A stretch of DNA of 64,000 bases from F1-80-MAGs062 sp046345315 (GTDB lineage Bacteria > Planctomycetota > Planctomycetia > Planctomycetales > Planctomycetaceae): contig JBKDKA010000158.1 in the NCBI GenBank assembly GCA_046345315.1, positions 16,335-80,334 on the forward strand. The letters run 5' to 3'. The translations under genes were made by a program, and so were the position numbers. Shown piece by piece: positions 35,362-44,000 of this stretch (its first letter is position 1; each line of letters starts with the position of its first letter). The notes below the pieces were generated by a model that did no database searches, was not told the DNA's origin, and saw nothing but the letters and a program-made list of their open reading frames with translations.

Positions 35362-35643
35362 TTACTCCCTGCCTCGCTGTTTCGAACGGTCATATTGGAT
35401 CCAGGCATCTGCCGAGTCCAAAAGCTTTTGAACTCGCAGTAATTCCTCTTCCCTCAGTCCTTCTGCGGATATGAAACTTTTCTCTCTGTCTGTCTGGCGA
35501 CGTTCGATTTTCACTGAATATTGATCCACCCCTTTGTCGTCTCGCTGTTTCCAAACCGCTACGGCGATTCCACTGCTGCTCAAGAATCGTGCATTTGGGC
35601 GTGGACCGATTTGTTGCGTCGGTTGGATCAAGTCATCGCTCAT
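35362..35643 (-). CDS. Small plasmid-type protein, paralogue of the gene at 40326 (93 aa)
   Basis: Ninety-three residues from ATG 35643 (MSDDLIQPTQQIGPRP). The core AVAVWKQRDDKGVDQYSVKIERR and LREEELLRVQKLLDSAD aligns closely with the protein at 40326-40622. Proteins of this shape (about 90-100 aa, a W-K/E-containing beta meander followed by a helix ending in a Trp) are common on plasmids and prophages as conserved hypotheticals and may bind nucleic acid. The two copies bracket the ankyrin/accessory cluster in the same orientation, suggesting segmental duplication. Confidence 0.75.
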   Translation of the reverse strand: MSDDLIQPTQQIGPRPNARFLSSSGIAVAVWKQRDDKGVDQYSVKIERRQTDREKSFISAEGLREEELLRVQKLLDSADAWIQYDRSKQRGRE

Positions 35644-36185
35644 AGTGCCATCCATTCCCTGGTGTGTACATTCCTTATTTTGGTACACGTAGTTGCCGGT
35701 ACCTGTCAACCACTTTCTCGCGGTTTAGTTCACGCAGAATCTTTCATGGGAAACATGAGAGCCCGGAGCAAATCTGCTCAACAGGATTTTGATTGCGGGA
35801 AACAGTGTGCCCTGCCTACGGTGAATAAAAAGTGCCCTGAATGCCGGGCGATGCTCGCCACCGAAAGGATTCGGCGGCGGAACAACTCCCAAAGCAATCA
35901 GGGCATGAATTCTACCGCAGTTTGCGGATCGCAGTTGATTCTGGTGTGTCGCGTCCGACTACCGTCATTACACATCGAACTTTTCGGTACTCGGGTGTGA
36001 GCAATTCGTGTGGAATCCCGGCGGGTTCTACCTAATCCCTTAGGGTATCACTGAGGGCTGGATTTTTTGCCGCAACAGCTCTTGCGCAACCCTTACAAAT
36101 TGACTTCCCAAATGCTGTCATCTTGTTCTTTCAGCCTTTTTTAACGATTCTCACGTATGTTGAAATTCACGATAGCGGAGGACGA
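35644..36185. other. Intergenic region between divergent small genes
   Basis: About 540 bases with no supported gene; the frames present have no ribosome site and no protein-like composition. It must carry promoters for the minus-strand gene at 35643 and the plus-strand ankyrin gene. Confidence 0.4.
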
Positions 36186-36737
36186 TTGCATCCTGATTTT
36201 CAGCTTCTTGATGCTGCCATGGACGGTGACCTTGAAGGTGCCATCAAAGCCATCGAGGCTGGAGCGAGCGCAAACGCCACTGACGTGGATGACACAACTC
36301 CGCTCTATCACGCTCTGATACAGGGGCATCTGCCTCTGGCCCATTTTCTGGTAACAGCAGGAGCTGAATTCAATGCCACGTTCGGCAAACGCAATCAAAC
36401 CCTGCTGCACTGGGCGGCAGAGAACGGTTCGTATGGATTCTGTCACTTTCTGCTGGAATACAAGGCCAACATCAATGTTCAGCGTACTGACGGTGCCACA
36501 CCGCTGCTGCTCGCAGCGAAAGGCGGTCACGAATATGTCGTACGGCTGCTCCTGAAACATGATGCCTATATTTCCCCGAGAACTTCCGGCAATGCCACGG
36601 CCCGCTCTGCCGCTCAGAAACAGGGGCATACATCGATCGTCAGCATGATTGACGAGGCGGCCGTCACGCGACCTGGATATCTCAAAGATGCCGATAACGC
36701 GTTTCCATCAGGTTCACGTGAACGTTTTCTGTTCTGA
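36186..36737 (+). CDS. Ankyrin-repeat protein (about 183 aa)
   Basis: About four ankyrin repeats: LLDAAMDGDLEGAIKAIEAGA, TTPLYHALIQGHLPLAHFLV, QTLLHWAAENGSYGFCHFLL and ATPLLLAAKGGHEYVVRLLL, followed by a degenerate cap (NATARSAAQKQGHTSIVSMI). Ankyrin arrays bind other proteins. The start is uncertain: TTG 36186 follows GGAGGA closely (3 bases), and the frame is open back to TTG 36123. No signal peptide. It stands alone before the small accessory cluster. Target unknown; ankyrin proteins on plasmids sometimes act as anti-defence or regulatory inhibitors. Confidence 0.8.
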   Translation: MHPDFQLLDAAMDGDLEGAIKAIEAGASANATDVDDTTPLYHALIQGHLPLAHFLVTAGAEFNATFGKRNQTLLHWAAENGSYGFCHFLLEYKANINVQRTDGATPLLLAAKGGHEYVVRLLLKHDAYISPRTSGNATARSAAQKQGHTSIVSMIDEAAVTRPGYLKDADNAFPSGSRERFLF

Positions 36738-37182
36738 GTGAACTGCCTGTGCTCTTCCTTTCGCGTGCCTGTGAACATCGCCATTCGGTTTGTCTTGTCG
36801 CAGGCTGCGGATCCCTCCTCGTGTTCGCACCGTGTTCTGACGATGTTGCCGCATTCTGGTTTCACCCGTCTCACCGAATTCCATGAAGAATGCCGTCTGC
36901 TGTCCTGATCAGCGGCGGATGACGTTGTCTGGCAAATGCCGGTCACTGCTGGTGCTGATCGGTCACTGGAATGTCCCATCTGGTTGGAAGACCTCACCTG
37001 AACCTCATCATGGGCCTGCTTAAAACCGCAGTCGGTCATTGCAAGCAGAAAATCGGCTCCCCCTGAAGGTCGCCCCCAATTTTCAGCTTGCAACGAACGC
37101 TAAAGCTCCGCCTTCGCGGCTTTTGGTCGCTGCCATGAGGTCACAAGGTGTGGTCTCACAAACAACCAGAAAGGAACATTTT
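36738..37182. other. Leader region of the small accessory cluster
   Basis: About 445 bases without a supported gene, ending in the ribosome site (AGAAAGGA) of the first accessory gene. It probably carries the promoter of the 37183-40338 cluster. Confidence 0.4.
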
Positions 37183-37398
37183 ATGACGAATGAAGCAACC
37201 CCAGCACAAAGCACCGGTAAGAAGCCAACCCATGTCGCCTATCACGTTCGTGAAACAGGAAACGGCAAAAGCTTTTGGAATCGCGTCGGTGTGGCATGGA
37301 CCAACAAAAACGGCGGATTCTCAGTCCAGCTCGAATGCGTACCGCTCGATGGCCGCATTGTCTGCCAACCTGCCGATAAACCCGCTCCGACGGAGTAA
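37183..37398 (+). CDS. Small conserved plasmid protein (71 aa)
   Basis: Starts at ATG 37183 with AGAAAGGA upstream; the longer frame from 37039 is not protein-like. The core WNRVGVAWTNKNGGFSVQLE followed by PLDGRIVCQ is a beta-rich motif seen in very small plasmid and phage proteins of unknown function. It opens the accessory cluster, followed 70 bases later by the 96-aa gene that has the same type of ribosome site. Confidence 0.75.
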   Translation: MTNEATPAQSTGKKPTHVAYHVRETGNGKSFWNRVGVAWTNKNGGFSVQLECVPLDGRIVCQPADKPAPTE

Positions 37399-37467
37399 CG
37401 GTTCAACCATCAACACGGGCGGGCCTTCGGGCTCGCCCACTCACTCACACAGAAAGGATTTTTCATC

Positions 37468-37758
37468 ATGACTACTCAAACACTTGTTGCCACATCAACC
37501 CGTTTTCCAATTGGCGATGTCGTCATCACGATAAACGCCCAATCGCTACTCACTCCCGATGAAGCGATGTCCGGTCTGCAGCGTCACGCGACCGGTGACT
37601 GGGGTGAGCTTTGCACCGAAGATGCCGAACGCAATCTCGCTGCTCTCGAATCAGGTGGCCGCATTTTCTCAGCCTACGGCAAGGACACACGCCGATTCTG
37701 GATCATCACCGAAGCGGATCGATCATCAACGACGATCCTCCTGCCACTCGATTATTAG
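37468..37758 (+). CDS. Small conserved plasmid protein (96 aa)
   Basis: A recognisable conserved hypothetical of plasmids and ICEs: the pattern RFPIGDVVIT, then HATGDWGELCTEDAERN, RIFSAYGKDTRRFWIITEADRS and ILLPLDY is characteristic. It has no assigned enzymatic role; the WGEL and WIITE blocks suggest a small alpha/beta fold. ATG 37468 has AGAAAGGA upstream. Next gene begins 15 bases after the stop. Confidence 0.8.
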   Translation: MTTQTLVATSTRFPIGDVVITINAQSLLTPDEAMSGLQRHATGDWGELCTEDAERNLAALESGGRIFSAYGKDTRRFWIITEADRSSTTILLPLDY

Positions 37759-37773
37759 AAAGGAGATCACACC

Positions 37774-38292
37774 ATGAAACTTCCCATCAATCTTCCACAC
37801 CTGATCGAGCAGCAACTCGGCAGAACCCCGATTGAACTCCCCGTCACCATCGACGTCGGAATGTTCCTCGAATACAGCGAGCTGGACGAATCCGAACTGG
37901 ATCTCCACGAGCTGCTGCGTGAGAACCGCATGATCGGACATTTCTACACCGTGGATGACGTCCGACATTTGAGGCCACATTTAAGCGATGATCAGGCGTG
38001 GCAGGTACTCCAGGCGATCGACAAGTCCGTGAAGCTCGCCCCTGAATACGGCATGAGCTGGGACGGTATCCGAGACACCGCCGATTCCCTGTTTCCGTCG
38101 CGGGAAAAAGCCTTTGTCGCAACAGTCACCATTTCAATCGAAACCGACAAGGTTTTGTCGCAGGAAGACGCCCATCAGCTTTACGCCGAGGTCACAAGCG
38201 ACATCAATCACCGACATCGATACGTCCACGCCCGCTATGACCGGAAGTCGATGCAGGTTATCTATGTTCCGAGCCATGGAGGTCAGTCATGA
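37774..38292 (+). CDS. Accessory-cluster protein with a plasmid-type C-terminal module (172 aa)
   Basis: ATG 37774 has a strong AAAGGAG ribosome site. The middle section (DVRHLRPHLSDDQAWQVLQ, then GMSWDGIRDTADSLFP) is shared with the 140-aa protein at 39722 (DVLDVRPDLTLEQASSVL, GWQDFEFFAARLF), indicating a duplicated helical module of about 50 residues. The C-terminal part is beta-strand-like (AFVATVTISIETDKV). Its stop overlaps the next start by ATGA. Function unknown. Confidence 0.75.
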   Translation: MKLPINLPHLIEQQLGRTPIELPVTIDVGMFLEYSELDESELDLHELLRENRMIGHFYTVDDVRHLRPHLSDDQAWQVLQAIDKSVKLAPEYGMSWDGIRDTADSLFPSREKAFVATVTISIETDKVLSQEDAHQLYAEVTSDINHRHRYVHARYDRKSMQVIYVPSHGGQS

Positions 38293-38594
38293 GAATCCAT
38301 CGCATCATTGACATCGATTATCACCGTAACGGGATCTGCGGTGCTCCCTTTCACGTCATTCTGTTCGAGGATAAAGGCGAAGAAGCCAGCCGCAAGGTCG
38401 GCATCGTGTTCGACTCACCCTATCACGTGGCAGTGCTCGACATCGCCAAGCTGGCCGATGGCAATATCACCTTCGGTCACAATAGCTGGCGAGGTGACGT
38501 CTTCGAACTGGAACTGCGGGCTGCGATCACCGATCGGAATCGACAGATCGAAGCATTCTACGATGATAAGAGCAAAGACGGAGGCCAGCCATGA
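38289..38594 (+). CDS. Small accessory-cluster protein (101 aa)
   Basis: Overlaps the genes on both sides by 4 bases (ATGA at 38289 and 38591), so translation is coupled through the cluster. The sequence alternates strands (FHVILFEDKG, KVGIVFDSPYHVAVLD) and ends with a charged helix, a compact alpha/beta fold with no known motif. The pattern recalls conserved hypothetical plasmid proteins. Confidence 0.75.
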   Translation: MRIHRIIDIDYHRNGICGAPFHVILFEDKGEEASRKVGIVFDSPYHVAVLDIAKLADGNITFGHNSWRGDVFELELRAAITDRNRQIEAFYDDKSKDGGQP

Positions 38595-38974
38595 GCACGA
38601 ACCTCAGTCGCATTCTTCGTCGCAAGCTGGACGACATTCTCGAAGAGCTCGAGTCCGCCCCCTGCAGCGAACTGACCTTCGAGCACATGGATCTGCTGGA
38701 GAAACGATTCTTCTCCCTGCACGAGACCATGGAGTGCATCCTCGACTGTGAGCCGCTGTCATCGCGTCCTTTGTCCGCGTTGCAGCTCAGTCGAGCGCTC
38801 TCGCGTGAACTTCGCGATCTGTTCGCAGAACTCTGTATCGAACAGGAACCTGAATTCAGCAACATGCTGATTGACGCTCTGGAGATGCGGTTCCGCCATC
38901 TTCAGGACGTGTTTGACGTCAAGCTGGAACAATTCTTTTCAAAAACCATCAACACACAAGGAGCTATCTTATGA
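38591..38974 (+). CDS. Small helical accessory-cluster protein (127 aa)
   Basis: Almost entirely helical and acidic, with two related halves (ILRRKLDDILEELESAP and ALSRELRDLFAELCIEQ; MDLLEKRFFSLHETME and IDALEMRFRHLQDVFD), so it is an internal duplication of a helical hairpin. Coupled by ATGA overlaps to the genes before and after. It may be a small DNA-mimic or adaptor protein, but net charge and helicity are the only hints. Confidence 0.72.
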   Translation: MSTNLSRILRRKLDDILEELESAPCSELTFEHMDLLEKRFFSLHETMECILDCEPLSSRPLSALQLSRALSRELRDLFAELCIEQEPEFSNMLIDALEMRFRHLQDVFDVKLEQFFSKTINTQGAIL

Positions 38975-39708
38975 CTGCACTTTCATCACGCTACACAATC
39001 AATCCTCACTTCGCATCACGCACCATGGAGCCGGAGATCGTCTTCGCCGTCCTTCCGGCCGGTCCGAAGAACGGAAGTCCCGTTCCGCATCTGACCAGCC
39101 TCTATCATCACACCGACCGAGGTGATTACGGCAGATCGTCCTATCCGGGCAACTGCGGCGGCAATCTAATCCGCGACCTGCTGAAATTCTTTCAGCCGAC
39201 GGAGGTCTTCGACCCCATGACCGGCAGCGGTACTTGCCGTGACGTTTGCCGTGCACTCGACATTCCCTGCGAGTCCACCGACCTGAAACAGGGCTTCGAC
39301 GCTTGTGATCCCGCTCAGTTCAGCAGCGACAAACAATTTTCGTTCATCTGGACGCATCCGCCATACTGGCGGATGAAGGAATATTCGACAAATCCAAATG
39401 ACTTATCCCGAGCACCCACGCTCGATGCGTTTCTCGTTCGTTACGGACAGTTTCTCCGCAACTGTGCGACCGCACTGAAGCCGGGCGGTCATCTGGCGGT
39501 CCTGATGGGCGATTATTCAGATCGGGATGCCGGTTTCGTTCCCCTCACCTACTTCACCAAATTCCTTGCATTCGATGCCGGATTGAAGCAGGCTTGCACG
39601 GACATCATTCGCGTCAGTCATGGTGCATCCAGTTCACGGAAGGTTTACAAGTCCGCCTTCATTCCGGGTTTGCACGATGTCTGTGCCATCTTCACCAAAA
39701 CCGCATGA
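38971..39708 (+). CDS. Plasmid DNA methyltransferase-like protein (245 aa)
   Basis: Class I SAM-binding methyltransferase fold: motif I VFDPMTGSGTCRDV (about residues 76-89) and a motif IV-like WTHPPYW (about 127-133) where His replaces the usual Asp or Asn before PPY. Size and layout match small standalone DNA methylases of plasmids that act in anti-restriction, but the changed motif IV could mean an altered substrate or loss of activity. The ATG overlaps the previous stop by 4 bases. No restriction gene nearby. Confidence 0.8.
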   Translation: MTALSSRYTINPHFASRTMEPEIVFAVLPAGPKNGSPVPHLTSLYHHTDRGDYGRSSYPGNCGGNLIRDLLKFFQPTEVFDPMTGSGTCRDVCRALDIPCESTDLKQGFDACDPAQFSSDKQFSFIWTHPPYWRMKEYSTNPNDLSRAPTLDAFLVRYGQFLRNCATALKPGGHLAVLMGDYSDRDAGFVPLTYFTKFLAFDAGLKQACTDIIRVSHGASSSRKVYKSAFIPGLHDVCAIFTKTA

Positions 39709-39721
39709 AAGGAATCACACC

Positions 39722-40144
39722 ATGTCACGCATTATTGATCTGACTGTTACTCTGAAACTCGAACTGGCCGATCGACTCGGTCGTTCCGAATTCTTCCACG
39801 ATCTGGAACCAATGCTTCGGTTGGGGCTGGGCGATGTCCTGGCCCCGTACAGTGACTGCGTCACCGTTGTCGCCGTCAACGATCCCAGCGGTACACTTTC
39901 ACGACCGACGGACCTCTCAGCGATTCTCGATCCTGCACATGAAGCGGCTATCATCTGGTCGGCTCACGACGTACTGGATGTTCGCCCCGATCTGACGCTG
40001 GAGCAGGCGTCCTCGGTTCTCGCGTATGTAATCCAGCAGCACGATGCCAATCATGGCGTCGGATGGCAGGACTTCGAATTCTTCGCAGCGAGACTGTTCG
40101 GTGAACCACCTGCAGAGTCTGACTCATCGGAGACGACGCTATGA
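39722..40144 (+). CDS. Accessory-cluster protein sharing a module with the 172-aa gene (140 aa)
   Basis: Starts at ATG 39722 (AAAGGA upstream); the open frame continues upstream to 39620 inside the methyltransferase gene but is not coding there. The C-terminal helical module (DVLDVRPDLTLEQASSVL and GWQDFEFFAARLFG) matches that of the 172-aa protein at 37774. The N-terminal part is strand/helix (SRIIDLTVTLKLELA). Its stop overlaps the next gene by ATGA. Confidence 0.75.
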   Translation: MSRIIDLTVTLKLELADRLGRSEFFHDLEPMLRLGLGDVLAPYSDCVTVVAVNDPSGTLSRPTDLSAILDPAHEAAIIWSAHDVLDVRPDLTLEQASSVLAYVIQQHDANHGVGWQDFEFFAARLFGEPPAESDSSETTL

Positions 40145-40338
40145 GCGATTTCGATGCCTTTATGGAAGATATGTTCCTTGGCTGTGCCTTTGCCGCTTTC
40201 GTTGAAGAAGCGGCAAAGGCAAATGGCTTGCCATGCCCGGAAGCCACTCGGCAGAGAGCCTATCGGTATTATGAAGAACAGCTTGCAGCGAAGCAGAGTC
40301 GCATCGAAACGCTCAGCGGCGAGGATCAGCGTTCCTGA
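40141..40338 (+). CDS. Small accessory-cluster protein (65 aa)
   Basis: Overlaps the 140-aa gene by 4 bases. A single acidic N-terminal helix (FDAFMEDMFLGCAFAAF) and a charged C-terminal helix (RAYRYYEEQLAAKQSRI). Last gene of the plus-strand cluster; it overlaps the 3' end of the convergent gene at 40326 by 13 bases. Confidence 0.7.
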   Translation: MSDFDAFMEDMFLGCAFAAFVEEAAKANGLPCPEATRQRAYRYYEEQLAAKQSRIETLSGEDQRS

Positions 40339-40622
40339 ACGGCAGAGAGTCGCTGTTTCTGGCGATCCTGTTCGATCCAGTCATCGGCTGCTTCCAGCAG
40401 CTTCGTAGCACGGAGCACGTCGCCTTCGCGAAGGCTGTCCGTCGACTGAAAATTGCCGCTCGCGTCTTTGTAGCGACGCTCCAGCTTCACGGAATAATGA
40501 TCAATTCCCGCGTCGTTTCTCTGTTTCCAGATCGCGACGTTGAGTCCGCCGCTTCCCGAAAACGAAGCGTTCGGACGAGCGCCTTTGGATTGTGCCGGTT
40601 GTTCTGAATCATCTTGTGTCAT
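40326..40622 (-). CDS. Small plasmid-type protein, paralogue of the gene at 35362 (98 aa)
   Basis: Starts at ATG 40622 (MTQDDSEQPAQSKG). The block NVAIWKQRNDAGIDHYSVKLERR and RATKLLEAADDWIEQDRQKQ aligns over most of its length with the protein at 35362-35643. The shared fold is a small beta meander plus helix, widespread in plasmid and phage hypotheticals. It faces the accessory cluster tail to tail, overlapping its last gene slightly. Confidence 0.75.
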   Translation of the reverse strand: MTQDDSEQPAQSKGARPNASFSGSGGLNVAIWKQRNDAGIDHYSVKLERRYKDASGNFQSTDSLREGDVLRATKLLEAADDWIEQDRQKQRLSAVQER

Positions 40623-41036
40623 GTCATCCTCCCATTGTTGCATTCAAACCATGACGTATCAGACATTAACAATGCGTGTCAATCAGAAAACATCGAGTCC
40701 GTCCAAAACTACGCAGGCACAACTCTTTGGTGTCTTAGGCGACACTTCATCCGGTGGGAGGCAGTTCAGCAGGCGGGATGGCGAATGGGATCTTGGGAAA
40801 TACCCTTAAGACAATGGTGCTGCGGCCTCATTCGATCGTTGGACTGTAGCGGTTAAATGGATCGCAACATTCCTGAGACCAGAAAAACAGGCGTTCTAAT
40901 GATCGACGATACCTCATCGATTTACTTAGGGAGTACTGGTGTCGATTCCTGAGGATACGAACGAGTGCTGATTGATTGCCGAAACGGATTTCGGCTGAGA
41001 CCAGCTCCGATGGCGAAGTTGACAGGGAGGTCAACG
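40623..41036. other. Intergenic region upstream of the large exported protein
   Basis: About 410 bases with no supported gene. Promoters for the minus-strand gene at 40622 and the plus-strand gene at 41037 must lie here. A GGGAGGT ribosome site ends it. Confidence 0.4.
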
Positions 41037-44000
41037 ATGTACTCATGGCTCCGAAGTCGACGTGCGCGTGTGATTGTAGCGTGGTCAACGTGCCTTTCCT
41101 TTGTACTCACTCCGGCAGCATCCGCCGGTGACCGGACATGGCAGCTGATTCAATGGAAAACGTCCGCTCACACTCCTGTCGAAGAGCTCGCGGAGCGCAT
41201 CGACCATATGGAGCGAAGTCTGGACGAATACGGTAGTATCGTCATCAAGACGCCGGATGTCTGGGGTGAATCCCGATTGATGCGGCATCGGTCCGACGTT
41301 GAGAATCAGCTGAAGGCCAGACTTGGTAGCTTTGATTTTCGAATCAACGCTGTGCAGGCTACTCGGGACGCTGCGTTCCTTGCGACCGCTTTTGCAATCG
41401 GAAGCGAGGTCGGAAATTCAGGGGCACCAGCAAACAATTCGGCCAATTCTGCAGCTTCACTGATCGGCAATCCGAATGACGCTACAGCGGGACAAACCCT
41501 CGTTCCACGCCGCGAATTTTTGAATGCCTTCGCTAACACTGAAGGGACTACCGCGAACAAAACGCTGTCCATCAATATAGAGCCCGTTATTGAGCTGGAT
41601 CAGCTGAACCGGTACCTCCAGCATCTGAATGAACTGCGTCGACTCAATGAAGGGGATGACAACGCAGACACACCCGGATACGCGTTGAATTTGATTCGTG
41701 TTCCCGTTTCCGTCTTACCGGGACGAAAAACTGAAGAAGGATTCGGAGCTGAGGTCCAGATTACGGTAGACCCTTATATCAGCGATGAAGTACTTCCGCT
41801 GGCATTCAAGGACTTTGTGATCAACGGAGTCGTCGACAGAATCGCTATTGAAACGGTTGAATTGGCTCAACGAGCCCCCATTTCACAACTGGAAGAAATC
41901 CTAAACGACTGGTACTCCGGAAAGATCCCGAACACAAGTACCGCAAGTGTTCAGCACGCCCCGGCATCGGCGGCCTCAGGAAAACAACCACGGATGACTC
42001 TGACTCCAGTTTCTCAGTCAGACGGTTTACGAGACGTAGACACTGCCCCAAATCCTCTCAAAATGGAAAGATTGATTGAGTCCAAGCGTCTTGAATCTGC
42101 GGAATTCCGGAACCAGCTTCCAGAGGGATATCGGGAGTTGGCACCTGGGGATATTGAGCCCGCCGCAAAGATCGTAGACGAAACGATGACCAGGATTCAG
42201 CAAAGTAATGGAGGGAATGACGACGATGGAGAAATTGTACGTGCAATCGAAGCATTAAGGGGAATGAGAGCAAATCGGCTTGCTGATCAGGTTACTCGAA
42301 TCAATAACTCGAAAGATCGAGCAGATGCCGGGAAGGTACAGGCAGAAGCAGAAATCGTTCTCGGTATGGTGGAACGTCTGGCAAAAATCTATTCCACAAT
42401 CAATCCGTCAGCCAACATTAACCACATTGATCTGTCGATCTCGCCGTCCCTATACCAGCAGGTCGACGGTCACTCCCTTTTCGTTGTGGCCCTGCATTGC
42501 TATCGCCGGCTCGTCGCGAACGAATCGGTCGATGAAGTGCCGGACGTTTCTCCGTCACATCGGATGGAACACGGACTGACGCTTCCTGCCGTCGAATCGT
42601 TGCTTCGATCCGAGTTGGAAACTGCCTACGAATTCCTGACCCAGGAGTCTACCTCCCAGCTCTGGGACACGTTCTGCACACCCCAGCTGGCTACCGAGAT
42701 CCGGGAAATTCGGGGGACCGTTCCCTCAGCACAAGTTGACGAGCTGATCCGATCCCATCTCCAGTCCAATCCCACGGCACAGTCTGATCTCCTGGGAGGA
42801 CGAGGAATTTACAAGGTACGAGAGGCATTCTTCGATGCGGTGGCCAATAGTGTTCCCAATGCAAAAGCCAGTGTGACAGCGTCACTCGCATGGCAGATCA
42901 TCGTGGAATCTGCCTTGGTCAATGCCCAGCTGCAGAAGGACATGCGGGAAACGGCAGCCCTGAAGAATTGTCCGTGCGTAACGGGTGAGTGGATGCAGTT
43001 CTATGGACCGAATCCTGCTCCGGAATCTCGAGCCGCCTTCCGCGAATATGTCCGGTGCAAGTGGCCAATCCATGTCTTTTCACTTGATCCCGTCACTCAG
43101 GATCAGAATATTGCAGACAGCTTCAGTGAACGTCGTGAAATGCAGATGGCGCTCGCCATCGCGTCAGCAAATCAGGGGCTCCGAGGTCAGGCGCTGTCTC
43201 GATTCGTACGCCGTCTGGAGTATGACCTGCAAACAATTGAGCTGAACCGAACGGCCATCGGATTCTCACATGGCGACAACACTTTTGGCTGGAGATTCTA
43301 CCCGCGAGTTCAGGCACCACAGGTGCCCAGCAATCTTCAGGCGACTTTCGGCGACCTTCTGATTGGCCAACAGGACCGCGACAGTCGAGTCCGACACTAC
43401 AAGCTGGAACCCGGGATACGGGAATGTACAGCTCTGGTCGTCATGCCGTCTTTCGTTCCGCAGGTGACGGTCGACGTGCGATCCAATTTCTTTCGACTCA
43501 CGGGGCACAAACACATTCATGAGTTCATGCATCGAAAGCCCGGGTACGAAAGCACGGTGGAACTGAGTCGCGAGTTGACCGACCTTCGGTCGCTGCAGCA
43601 GCAGTGTATCAAAGACGCTCACCGCTATCGTGACGGTGAAGTGTTCCGGCTTTGCAAAGCAGTGGAGCGACTGGATGATCGCCTCCCCATGCAGACGCAC
43701 CAGATTTCAGTCCCCTGGGAAAACTCGCTGGGCGGCTTTGAAGTGTTTCAATCCGGAACGCGGGTTTTGAATCCTGAGCTGCACGGCTGGTACGGGGCTC
43801 CCGGCGTACTGGTTATCACTGAAGGAGAACGCAGGAATGTCTTCGCGAGGGTCGAACAGGCCGAACGTGCCCTCGCGCAGGCTCAAATGGATTACCGGCT
43901 TATCAAAGGCACGCCGAACAATTCAGAATCCCCTTGGAAAGAAGCAAAGGAGAAAGTGGACCAGGCCATCGTTGTCCTTGACAATGCAAGAGGCATTCTC

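Noticed and set aside
36141..36629. A 162-aa minus-strand frame opposite the ankyrin gene
   Set aside because: It is the antisense of ankyrin-repeat codons; the plus-strand reading has clear repeats.
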